A stretch of DNA of 64,000 bases from Phytoseiulus persimilis (taxonomy: Eukaryota; Arthropoda; Arachnida; Mesostigmata; Phytoseiidae), in NCBI GenBank assembly GCA_037576195.1, contig CM075104.1, positions 22,832,211-22,896,210 on the forward strand. The letters are read 5' to 3'. A program made the position numbers and the translations under genes. Each line of letters opens with the position of its first letter. Position 1 is the first letter of the stretch. Below the pieces are notes generated by a model. It was not told the origin of the DNA and did no database searches. It was given only the letters and a program-made list of their open reading frames with translations. This document shows, one piece after another, positions 34,071 to 47,027 of this stretch.

Positions 34071-35494
34071 CCTGATCAATTGTTACGCTGTAAGACTGTT
34101 GTCGGTTTTTCGGGTTTCTCCCGAAGATTACTCGTTCCGGAACTGAGACTGGGTTGTTTATCCTTTTCGGAATCCGGGAAGACAAATGATAGGTCGAGAG
34201 TTTGTGAACTTCCGAGTTCCCGACTTCGGACCCAAATTCCCTCAATTCCAATGGAAACGATCCACGGAAACCTCTCGGGTAATCGACTTGGGTTGATCAT
34301 CGAATTCGATATGGTAAGAAAAGGTTCTCATGCTCATCCTACCGAAAATCTTGGGTGCCCAGATGTTGCCAGCGGAAATCATCATCGACGGCTTTGAATC
34401 CAATGGGAGAGCCGGAACGTGAGGGATCGGTCGGATCTGATCTGCGCCTTCTGGAGCCCGACCGGAAGAAACCATCAATCCGCCTCGAATCTCGCAGAAA
34501 CTTGCGAGCCCCAGGTAGACGAGTCGCTTGCTCTCCGATCCGAGATGTTTTCACTCGTGCAATGCTTTATGAGACCGTGTTTGGTCCAGAAGGAGGCCGT
34601 TCAAGACATTTTGCCCTCGCGGACGCGACATTTTCGGGGGAGCTCCGAGGAACCGTGAATTGCAAACACCTGTGTCAGCTGATCACGTGGGACCGAGGAG
34701 ATTGGAATTAGGGAGCGTCGACAGATGATTCGATGCCCCAGCCCTTCTGAGCCTCAGAACGCCACTCCAAGGCTGAGCAGCATGCCGATCCGCGCTGTGT
34801 TCGGCTGGCAGTTCTCTGCGAACCCCGCACTCCCGTGCTCAATCGAATCAAGGGATTCCACGCTGTTGCCTTCGCCGCTGATGCGGCTGTTGTTGGTGTT
34901 GACGATCCTGCCAGACCCGGAGCAGTGGGGCGCTGAGAGTGCGTTTGACGCTCATCGCCTAATGATCGACTTCCTCTAACGAGAGGAAGTCAGTCGACTA
35001 CCCATAGATAGCCGTACCCAAGCGGATGTCGCTCGTTAAATCATTTCATTCGATGCCGATAAATGTCGACGCCTCGGCGCCCCCTCCCGTCTTCCAGGAT
35101 TTCTCTCGGCGCGTTCGGTCGATCCTATCGAATCATTCTTTACAGCGCTTCGCAAACCTCCGTCACAGATAGTTGACCAAGCCTTCGTCTTCGAGCCCGT
35201 ACACACAGATGGGTAGCGATATATTCGGTCGTCGTTTTCGTAGGCGAGCTGCCCTCTGGTCCAGGTGAATTTTCGCGAAAGCAGTTTAAGTTCAGTTGAG
35301 CAGAGAAGCAGTTTAGAAGCACATAAAGCTGCCTCTTCGCTGCTACCTGAACCGGACGCAGGCAAGCCAGGGGTTATGAGACAAAAGCGGAACGGCAAGC
35401 CCAGGCGGAACGGCCGGAAAGAGGGAAGGCAAGTATCTAAAATAACAATCGCGTCATTTGTCATCCCTGATCTCCTGGCAGCCACTGGTTGCCC

Positions 35495-35512
35495 GTCTGT
35501 CGGTCGGTCGGT
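35495..35512. repeat. Short (GTCG/CGGT) microsatellite
   Basis: About three GTCG units preceded by a GTCT variant. Confidence 0.7.
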
Positions 35513-36974
35513 GCGTCTGTTTGCGTCGGGAGCGATTTATAAAAGGGATATACCACCCCTATATGATCCTTTTCCTCGTTTCTCATGTCCCATCGGGTGG
35601 AGAGGAAGAAAATAGCGGACGAAATTCACGCGTGCGTCTAAACCAACCTCTATAGTGCCGACATCCGGAGCTGCGTCGACGGGAAATCGCCCCTGATATT
35701 CTCGCCTGACATTTTCGCAGCGAGATCAGAGATGAGCAAGTTGATTCGGGAGCTTCCATGGGATCGGCTGTTCGAATTCACCAGCAACGGAACCATTCGA
35801 TATCCCGCGTCTCGCAGCGTCCGTCCAACGGAACACACGCCCACCTGTCCTGGATTCTTGCGTATCCGAATTCCCCGCAATCCAGCTTCATCGCCTCCAC
35901 GATCGGGAATGACTCAATCTAAGTAGCTCACCTCGTTCTTCCTCGCAGATTCAAGTGAGCCGCTCGATCATCTATTCATTCATTCGCTGGCTCATGCACC
36001 TTCTGGACTAATGACATCCCCAGAGGCTAGAAAGAAGGTTCCTCTCCCAAGACGCCGCTTGTTCATTATCAAGGCTCTCCCCGCCTTTCCTCAAAGACGA
36101 CTGGGGAGAACGGAATTCGAGCTTCTACTGGCTTCAGAATTCCCTGTGACGATGCTGGTGGATGGCTTTAGCAGATAAAGGCTCTGAGAACAAGAGCGAG
36201 AAAGGGACAGATATCTCCTTTTCGCACTGTTCGGGCTTGCGTCTGGGTTCGCGCGCAGGGGTCCAAGTCAAGGCGAAGACTGGATGGGGCTTCGTTGGTT
36301 TGCTCGCATCGCGCAAATCCTTTGCACCCATGCCCTCGTCGCTATGCCTCTCTCCGCGCCACTATGCTTTTTCGCGTTTTTGTTGGGAGTAATGACCCGC
36401 AGAGCCATGAGCAGGTCGGTCGATGCAGTGTCACTTTGGAGCTGAACTCCCCGCTCGTTCCTTCCTGCGTTTGCTCAGGCTCGACTTTCGCTTCTTCACA
36501 GTCGTCCGTAAAAAGTTCTCGGTTTCGGGGGTCTCGAACATCATCATCTGGATGGGAATGCTATTCGTGCTGTCCCTGCTTTCGGATACGGCGTCGTTAC
36601 GAGCCATAACGTGAATGTCGCAGCACGTTATCCCGTTTTGACGCTCTTGCAGAGTGAATCAGGAAAAACGGGTAATATTCCGGTTCGAAGCCATTGCCAG
36701 CAATCGCGCACGAGCTAGTTTACTCTTCTGCAGTCTCTGACCTGACGAGAGGAATTCGATGGATTTCAACCATGTCGGCCGAGGGCGGTCATCCAGGTGA
36801 TCCATCAGATCCGACCTTATGATGTGTAATTCATCAGGAGAACACGAAGTCATTGAAACCTGGGTCGATCTTGATTGGCTGCAAGCAGACACACTGGAGC
36901 AACACGAGAAAATGCGTCAGCCAGAAAGCAATCAGCGTTGAGGCGACGCGACAACGGCGTTGTTGATGCTGATA

Positions 36975-37002
36975 ACGACGATGACGGTGATGATGATGAT
37001 TA
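36975..37002. repeat. Imperfect (GAT)n microsatellite
   Basis: An interrupted run of GAT/GAC triplets over about 28 bp. Confidence 0.7.
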
Positions 37003-37673
37003 TCAGTAGTTGTTCAGCCCGCTGGTAGTCGACGCCCGCTGGTCGACGTAGTCGTTGTCTCCGTCGTTGTCCTGGCATCCCATCACCGTTAGGCCCGTCT
37101 TCCCAATCACTATGTAAATTAGCCAACTCGGGCTCTTCTCCCGGGAGACAAACTCTTCTAATGCTGCTCACGGGCTACCAGCTTGACTGCTTGTTAGTTG
37201 CCTGCTTGCCCGGCCGGACGCTCGGTTTGTCGGCACCTCTTTCCAATTAGAGTTCGGATGCCGCAGAAACTTCTCGCTGCGCCGCATACATGTCTGCCCA
37301 TGCTGCGGCGGTGTAGGTTTTCTTTTTATATCTCTGCGATTCATGAGGGTTTTCCCCGACAGGATTCCTCGCATGTAACTGCTTCTTGGGACTTGCATGA
37401 AGCGTCTGTCGGCTGCATGAGAGTCGGCGGATCATTGAGGGAGGCTCGAGGACCGAAGATGGGTCCTCGCATATCTCAAGTACTGAGGATGGATTTCGAT
37501 AGCATAAATCCGGTCTGTTGCCGCATCTCAGATCGAACGCCGTGGTCAGCGTTCAAGGGGGTCGCGACCCGAGGGATCGGCGTGTTTTATGGAGTCTCTG
37601 TCTGAGAATGGAATCGCTTCAAGTGATATGCGACAGGAAACTTGAGTCGACAGCCGTTTCACCCACGTTTCTG

Positions 37674-37683
37674 TTTTTTTTTT
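37674..37683. repeat. T10 homopolymer
   Basis: Ten consecutive T. No target-site duplication was found on either side, so it is not taken as a retroposon tail. Confidence 0.8.
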
Positions 37684-40600
37684 GGAAGAGCTCGGCTGCT
37701 TGTTGGAGGATCCTCATGGCCGAGTTCCCCTTCGCGCGGGTTGCCTCCAAGAACCTGGATTTGAGCGTCGATGCCGAGCGCAACCCGGCTCACTGAGAAA
37801 ATACACCGATCGTCTCGCATCACGGGGAATATCTTGCACGTCGTGCCTTTTGCGTCGGTAATTCCGGCCTGCACGACCCTGTTCCGACCTCACCCACAAT
37901 GTGCAGCCGATCATGACGGCTAGCTTAAAAAATTGCCCTGTATGTTAACGAAGTTTGTTCGCAATAGAATCGAAGCTATGTGATTCACAGAACTCAATGA
38001 ATTGACCTGCCGACGAGACCCCGCCGACTGGAATTCACCAGCTCGAAATCATCATATCTTGAGCATCAGGGAGGCCACAGCTGCGAGCGGCAATTCTCCG
38101 AATAGTCTCCGAGCCGCATACCACACAATGAGTTGACGTAGGATGCAACCAAGATCGAACACAAAGCATCGCCACCGATCGAAGTCGTTCTCGTCAGACG
38201 ATCGGTCGACAGGATGTCGTGATCGGTGAGTAACAACAACTTGTCAATAGAAAGGATTGTTTTTCTGGTGGTGGTCCGGACCCCAGGCAACCAGAGGCAG
38301 GACCAACTGATGAAAAATCGAACTTTTCGCTCTTCCAAGGGGACGCGAGACGCAATAGTGCGCGACGCAGACTCTCAACAGAGTGGTGGGAAACTGCTAA
38401 GAATGGACGGAAGATACCTCGTGTCAGAAGGCGGAGCATGGCAGATCCCCGAAAATCGGGTCGAGCACCGAAAATGTATGGGCCAACTGAGATTACACTC
38501 AAAAGCTTATTAAATCCCCCAAGGTGACCACGACCACTTGATCTCCTTTAGATCGGAGGAGTGAAAAAAGCTCTGACGGAGTCGTGACAGCGTCCAGGGA
38601 ATTCGAATCTGTGGCTCGTACGGTTCTTGAGATATAGCGTTCCCGAATCGGAGTTTTCTTCTGTTTTCAGAGACCAACGGTTACATGTTTCTTCACAGTC
38701 GGGTTACCCACGGCTCATAGACGCGCAGGAAGATACCCGCCATGATAAACTGGGATCCGTCTCCAGCTGACTTCAAACTATCGAAAAGGGCCCTGGCCGA
38801 ATCAAGTCAGTCTCGACGCTTTTCCTCACTTGTCTTCTGTGGAGTGCCCTGCCGATAGATCATCCGAAACACGGTTCACTGTGGTAGAGGGAGAGAGAAA
38901 CAAACAGCACTCTCCTGGAAGTAGAGTCACGCGTCATCCGAACTGAGCTCAAACATAATCAGAGGTCTTCAGAACGATCTGAAAAGCAGCCTCGGGCCTG
39001 GTGACCTTGGAAATATCTCCAAACTGCTCAAAAAAGTATCATGTGAAGGACTTTACCTACCTTCTTGAACTCACGGCGGTGCAACGGTAATCACGCTCGT
39101 CACAGGGAATTCATGGCCGTGGCACGACCGTGAATTCCGCGCCGAATTCCCAGCCCCAATGATCAAGACTCTCAGCTGCGAGAGCAGTCGAGCCCTCCCC
39201 CCGACAATGCCTCACACAAGTTCAGGAAGACCGACTTCTGGAACGACTCTTTTTAGAAGTTTTCTTCGAGCCTCCTGAAAATCCGACCAGAACGTCCGAT
39301 GCAAGATTAATTTCCATTCTACTGAGAAATTCAAGCAAACGTTCCACTCCCAAAGTATCCTCACGCATCGATACATCGAATAGGGTAGGATTTAGGTTGT
39401 AAGTGGGTTTCCACCGCTGTGTTATCGGGGTTCGGGGAGGCAAAGGGGTAAAAAATGAGGGGAAGCGCGTGCCTCCTAAACAGGGCCCGTTCTTTGAAGC
39501 ATTATTCATTTTTTCTTCCCACTCCTTATCAACTAATTATTGAATGAATGATTCTCGAGAGTAAGAGCTCTATCCCGACACACTTGGTCTAGGACCTGAA
39601 TCAGAGAAGCTCCATGTCGATCCAATCATCAGCATCGCCGTGAATCAAATTAGGTAGGAGGTTCCATCAAGGGCGTATTCAGGAGAGATCAACGAACCTA
39701 TCGGGCTCTGGCCTCTGTTTCCGGATTCCAAAATATGTAGAGGTGGACCGATTTATGTAGCACAGAAGCGAAACCTCGGAAAACCGGTAACGGTGAGGGA
39801 CACCGGAACAAAGGCGACTGCATCAGGAAGTTATGGCCTCTGCCGCGGGCGAGAAGACATCATATCGTGATGCTGACTTGAAGATGACATGTGACATAGA
39901 TTGGGTGGGCCTTGTATATCATGGCTGCCTGGCTGGCATCGTTCGATTATGAGCATCAACAAAATGTCTCGCCGAAGGTTGATATACGAGTATCAGCCTC
40001 CGACTTGACTGGCTCGCCTCGTTCCGGTTTGTCGGGTGGTGACACTTTGAGCAGCCGACGCCGAGCTGTTCCCGTAGATCCGAAGCGGAACCCGGCGGCA
40101 CGATTCAAACATTACAAAGCGGAGGACGAACACTGAAGTCTGTTCTGCGACTGAGTCTCCTGCCACTGATTCCTCAAATCACGTTATTATCGAAGAACGG
40201 ATTTCGGACGAGCCGGGACAGAGGTCACACCATCCAGGCATCTCGAGGTGCTCAGGGTGATCAGTTTTCTCTCTCAGGGAGTTATCTGACGAGTTCACCG
40301 TCTCCGGTTCATTGAAGTCACGAGCTTGCACTGCTACGGAGTCCGGGATCCGCGGCTCATCGAGATGTCGGCCGACACCGAAGATTGTCCAAGGTGAGCC
40401 ATTTCTTGTTTACTTTTGAGATGAGAAAGCTGATCCTGTCCGATTATCAGCTGCAGCTGTGACTCTCGTTGTCGGGGAATAATGTTTGGGACAAGATGCC
40501 GGACTCCATTGGACGAAATCCTTGTTTCGTATTGTGCTCCTCACTTCTCGTTGTGTTTTGGTATATTCTCTCATCCTCCCCATCCTCGAATGATGTCAGA

Positions 40601-43600
40601 GACCGGTGGTTTCACCTCCAGCTCACGTCAAAATGGCCGATAGGAGTTAGTTGAGGGAATCACGAGATTGAGAAACCTGGGAAACCAGAAGCGCTCTCAA
40701 TCAGCAGGCTCGATGGTGAGTATTCTACTACGAAGACTGAACAGACAGAATCCAGCCGACCGCATGAGCTTCTGGAAATCAGACCTCGCTCAACCAGATG
40801 TTCGCTACGAACGGTAGCGAATCGGCATAGGCTCTGATCGAATGCGTGGGTTGGGAAAGTTTGAGAGCTACGATCTCGAGTTTGATCCCAAAGAAATTCA
40901 GAGTCGTCGAAAAGGTGTCCTTTAGAGCACCGATTGAGAGGCGCTGAAACATGCACCTGGAACTTCGGAGGCACAGCTCCCCAGCGGGAAGAATCCTCTG
41001 GAGCCCTGCTACTGGCTAAGAGAATACCATTAGTGAGAGGGAAATTTCCAGCTTGGGATCAGACGAGTCATTCGTTTGATCCAGAAGCCTCACGGCACTC
41101 GGGAACGCGGGTTTTTCTTTCAAACTTTTGAAAGGTTTCCGTCGAACGAAGTACGTCCGTCAGTTGGAAAGTGTAAGTTACGTTCAGATAATGGATTGGC
41201 ATAGGAGACGGCGTCGTCATCTTCTGGTCCACCATGTACGTTTCGCGCACAGGGGGTGCTAAAAAGTTTACCAACGATAAGCTTTCTCGCGTCGCACCGA
41301 ACTTTCGCGAGGACTAGGCTCTCCTGGGCACGGCAATCAGAACGGTATCGAGAAGGGTCAGCATCGTGGCCTCACGGTTGTTCCTTTGCTGTGCGGCTGT
41401 TCTCTCTCTGATCTCCTCGCGTCCGATTCGAGTGGTCGGCCCAATCAGCCCTGACTTCCAGATGAGAACAATCTGTGCCGATTGGGTACCAAAGAGCTTC
41501 TGGCAACGCTCGCCACTCTCAATATCTATCCGAGCTAGGAGCGAAGTCGAACCGAGGCGCGACCGCGCTCATGGTTTGTGAACAGACTTCGGTTAGTTTT
41601 CGACATTGTACAAGCAATGCAGAGGAAGTCATCGGATATGGGGAGTCGAGGTTCGCCCTCGAATCCTCGATAAGGGAATATTTTCATTCATTTCAATCTA
41701 ACCGCCTACAGATGGTTCTTAGTCGGCAGCGTCACTTGGGAAGAGGCGTAGAACAGAAACCATATCGCCCAACAGTTCAGTCGCAAGAAGCGAGCGAGCA
41801 ACGGATGGAAAAAACAAGCAACTACAGTAATGGGGATAAATGGTCGAGAACTCGCCAAAACGCCCGGTCGTACGTTGAGTAAAAAGATGGAACACTTTCC
41901 ATATATCATGGCCCTGGTGCTGGAGAGACTGTTTGCCTTCGATGATGAGCATTTGTTATCTTTCGCGAAGGGATCGTGGTCAGGACTAAGAGGGCTCGTA
42001 CATAAATATACTCGATCGACAATTTCCGAAACGCGTATTGGCAGCGTGTCGGCGTTTTTGTCCGGAAAATGAACGAGCCTACCGGGCGCATGTGCTGCGT
42101 TCCAATAGACTCGCGGCTATTCATTTGAATCGGATGATCCGACTCGGAAACTTTTGCAAACGGATTGAGGAGGACTCAAGAAGTGGAGGCGATCTGGAGC
42201 AACTCACTCGCTCTCAGCTGTTTTCCCCTATCAGGAGACCGGGTCGTTACCAATCACCCGGGTTGTATTGGCCGCCATCGATTAGCTGCCCTGCTGAGAG
42301 CTGAAGATAACAAAGCTCGCCGGGTCTGTTGCCTTCGATCCTTTTTCAGCGGGAAACCACCACGTGACTCGTCTCGCCTCCCATTCGTCTCCCACTTTTC
42401 CAGATCCGCTCCCAGTCACCATTCTGTTTGAGCGCTCTCCGAGACCCTCGAACGTCCACCACACCACTCGACCAGGAGAGTTTTGAGCGAATTCCTTGCT
42501 CGGAGCCGTTCCCCAAGATCGCCGCAGTTTTTGCTCCTTTTGCTCTCCTGTTCTGTCACGCAGATTTCCGCAACTCGAAACGGGGAGGATAGTTCTTCCC
42601 GGTAATACTCGTTCTTATTTTCCCGTACACGGAACAGGGACGACAGCTCCTGCCTGAGCCGTTTAGGCTGGCTGACTTATCCCTCCTGTCATCCGGTAAG
42701 TTGCACAAACAGCCAAACGTCCAATTAGGGGAACCGTTAAGAAGAACGACGAAGTCACACTAGGCCGTTCGTCGCAGCGCTGAGTAAGCTCTTTGAACGT
42801 TTCCGCACGTCGCCAGGACGGGTTCAAGGGAAGCAATGGAAGAATGACCATCGCATACTGTCTCGAGCGATTTTGAATTTCTGTCACCGATGCGTCTCTG
42901 AATTCACCATTCCCTCCGAAACCCTTTTCAATATCGTTCCGGTGAGTGTGCTCCCTTGTACGGACCTGGGTGAATGATTGCGCGCCTTTCGTAGGTATAC
43001 GGAGATCTCGCTCCTTTGAAATACTGTTCCCACACGCAGAAGGGAAGAGAAAACGGAATCTCCGCGACCAGGGAAGGTAGGAAGAGCCGCCGAGTCGGCC
43101 TCTTGTCTCACATGTCATTTCCAGCTGGCGAGAGCTATGGCGCCGGCGTTTGCGGATATGATCTTCATCTTCAGCATGGCGTGAGAGAACGCCCGATCCG
43201 GATCCGATATGGTAATCACTAAATTGATGTCCGCGAGAGAGAGGCTTTCAGGAAGTCCGAAATTCTCGTTGTCAGCCGGCCAGCATTCCATGGCCGTCTA
43301 TCAGGCCGCTGACATCTGCTGGGTACAATAAATTATGAACAGGATCTTCTTGAGCCGTTCGCCCGCTCGTTCGTCTCTTCGCCTGCCGGCTTCGTGGCCC
43401 GCTTGCCGGAGATAGCCAGGCGGCGAATCCCGCGTCGATCCCGGCCCAAGGACAACTCTGGGATATTTTCCAGCGGGGAAAGTCGGCGCCACACAGCGAG
43501 CGCCTCGTCCGAACTTTTGCCAGAGTATTCTTGCGCGGGGCAAACAGAGCGCTCTGAGCCAAATTAACGCCCGCGCATTCTGTTGCTGCTGAAGCCCGGA

Positions 43601-46600
43601 TCGGGTTTTGTAACGGCTTCTCTTCCGCGGTCGGAAGCGGAACACAAAGGAAGGCGCTACACCACCCATTCCTGTGTTTCTAATGTTCTGAATGAACAGA
43701 GCTCGGCCAGGCAACCAGTCAAACAGTCACTCAGTCGGTCGGGTCCTTTCTATTGAGTCTCCTTCCATTAGCCCACTGCTGGAAGAATTCCGACGTGGAA
43801 AGAACGTCCTGCGCAGCTGCTCCATGAGCGTCTTTTATTGTGGGCAACGGCACCTTTGAAATGATACGGGTGTCTTGCAGAGATCGTTGGCATCTCACTT
43901 CGCTCCTGCATCTCCTCGCTCTACTCCCAGATTGTGTTCGCTCCCCGGCCTTCGTCTCCCATCGCCTCGTCCCCGCCGTCCCGTCGTTTCCTCGAGCAGG
44001 CCGCCTCCAGAGTTCGCGCGGAAAAGCGGTCGGGAGCACTTTTCCTCGCAGTCAGTCAAACAGAGAATCCCGACCGGGACGGTAGATTACCATTTCCGTT
44101 GATTCGAATCGTTCGCGCGACGGAGCTCAAGTGGTTGGTTACAAAACAATGTCCAAGTAAATTGCCCCCGTTCCCGTCTGTGAACTCCGTAGTTTGAGCG
44201 CCGACGACCGAAAATTCGCGGAGACTGCGATGCGTGCGCCGCGAACGCGTTCGTGGCTATGTGCAACAGCGGACGCGCTACTTGAAAACATACCTCGAAC
44301 TGGCTCGGTGCGGGAACGACCTGCACTGTTGAGAATTTCTGTTTCTTCCCTGAATTGTCGAGTTGCCCCACAGCCTATTCTCGGCCAGGTCGGTCTGTGC
44401 CTGGCCTGGAGTTGAATCGAGGTCCTCTATCAGCGCAGTTTCCCCGTTCTCTCCACGCGGAAGGAATCTCGAGAGCACAGCGACAAAGGCTTCGCAAACG
44501 TCTGTGACCACCAGAACAACGACCGCCGAAAAAACGCCACCAGGACAAAGGAAGGACCGCGGGCTGAGATTTCGTTCATCGACGGCCCTTTCTCGACCCT
44601 CTTAGCTCGAGGGCGAGGAGAACTCCATTGTTTCTCTTCGCGACACATTTCCCCACAGATGATCGAGGGAAATCAGTTTCGAAAGAGCATTCGTCGCGAT
44701 GATGTAACGATCGAACTAATCGATAAGTCGGCGAGTCTCCTGCCATCGAGCGCCGCCGCCGTCAGCGAGGAGTCGGTCTGAGAGAAACTTTTGTTCGGTG
44801 CCGTTCGATCAGAGGGACCCGTTATATAAACGAGATATTAACTTTTATTGACCACGGCTATTGCTTTGCACTGTTAGTATGGTGGATTCGTCGGTTGCGA
44901 GTTTGTCCACCAGATGTGCACCGCCAGGAGCGATTCGGAAAGAGCAATTGGACATCGAGAAACAGAGAGAACGAGCCGGCTCTGTTATTGTAGTGTCCCT
45001 CCGCCGGGTAAGTTTCACGAACCCGATCCGCCGCAGCCCCGAATCTACGCGAGGCCTCTTTTTTGTCAGCTGAAAATGGAGCCCGCGATTCGGTTCCGCG
45101 CCCAATGAGCGTAGAAGTGCCTAGGATCCAAGAATAGTCCGGAGCTGGTTCCCGAACGGCAGAATACGCGAGGCTTTTCGGGAGGACGCGTCGGGGCGTC
45201 CCGCGCAGCTGGGGAAATCCGAGAGTTCGAAAAGTGCGTCGTCGAGTTGAAAGCTCGGATCAGATCGCGAAACGCAACTCTTTCCTGTTGCGAGGAGAAC
45301 CTAAGGGGCAGGTCTGTTGACTTGTGGGGATTCCCATCCTCACGGAGGAACAAGCAGCATATTACTTCGCAGCCAGAAGCGAACTACGAGATGGATCACC
45401 TCGCCTCTTTCGCTGCGCGGATGTCGGGCGGATTCGGTGGATTGCTGCCTGCTGCGTCAGATGGGTTAGTCCCCTGTGTTGCATTGGTGTTCGATCACCA
45501 TGCCCCCGAACGTATTATTTGCCATCATACTGATAAGATCAACTCCTTCTCGAATTCCTCGTTCGACGAAGAGCTCCACCGTTGACATCGACAGTTCACT
45601 CGACTCACACCGCCGGTGCTGTTTTCGGGAGAAAGAGCTGTCCAGGGGTCCGGAAGTGGACCCGCGGGTCGGCTTTGACCTTTCGCTCTGAGGGCGAACT
45701 CTCGGCGCTGTGCGGGGGGAGAATGATCGTCCACACGAGGACTCCTCAGATTCGGAAATCGAAAAAGCATAGGCGCGCACGAACCGGGCACGTCCTTGCC
45801 GGGGTCTCTTCAGCCTTTTCATTTGAGCTTGCGTCCGCTCGCGCGCGCCTCTGTTAGTTTGTTTGTTCGTTTGATTCAAAGGAGATGTACGTCGCTTCAA
45901 CATGGCTTCCGTTGCTGCTCGTCGTCTTCGATATTCAAATCTTTCCTGCCGAAGCGGAGACAGGCAGGCCAGCAGGAAGGCGGCCGGGTGGCCCTGCAGG
46001 CAATCTCAAATCCCAAGACAGATGCAATCACACAATAGCTTTTTTCTCAGCTGCAGGCATTGCCACCTGCAACCATCCAACTTCGACATTGCGTCTCGAT
46101 TCCCGAAACAACAGGAACGACAGCCGTAAAACAAGAACGTCTTATACCGATGAAGCGTTCTCTCAACTCGATTATATGCGCACTCGATCCCGCTGGTAAT
46201 AGGACTCTCACTGAGCGGGAGGGAGACGACACGGTTGTCACTCGGCGAAGGCTCCGAAGTCGACGCTCGATATAAATGCAAACTGTCCATCGAGGGAAAA
46301 GTAGGAACAGACTTTTAGGCGTGGGTTACCACAAAGTAATGAACTCATGTCACGCCATCTCTGTCATCGGCGGCCGTTTTTTTTGGTCCCTCACGAACTA
46401 AAATATTCAGCGTAATGAACTTCACTGCGGAACGTTGACGCTACTGACATCGTCCTTATTCCGAAACTCATGGTTGTTCGACGATTCGTTTCGTAGTAGC
46501 ACGCACCGAACGTTTTCTCCTCAATTTTTCAAATCAGACGAGACAGCCGTTTGAGCCGGAGCGTGTTCGATGAGTTCGGTTCCGTTCAAGTAGACTACAG

Positions 46601-47003
46601 CTGCGTTGTCTGTCGCTCATCAGCTGACTCCATTCAAGGAAACAACTGAGCGAGATGGATCTCGGCATTTGGGAACGCCGTGTTCGCTCCAATTCCCCCG
46701 CTCCCGTCTACCTCTGACTCGGGTGTGCCACTGCTCAGCCATCGAGACTGTATTCGAATCCCGAAAAAGGCCGTCGTTTCCGAAGTGCCGTCTTCAGCGT
46801 TTCGGGAATTACGTCCCGAGAAATCGGGCATGACATCCGAGGAGATTTGCGCCTTTCGGAATGGTCGAGAAAATCACACATTTCGTTCGAAGAGATGTCT
46901 GCGCGAATCTCTGGAGAACGGCGCCGCCGATGGAAAAGGGAGAGTGGAAGCCATTAGAGGGCTGCCTTCGCGCTTGCGTGAATGAGGGCAAATATTGAAT
47001 GAA

Positions 47004-47027
47004 CTGCTGCTGCTGCTGCCGCTGCTG
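47004..47027. repeat. (CTG)n microsatellite, one interruption
   Basis: About eight CTG units with a CCG interruption. Confidence 0.8.
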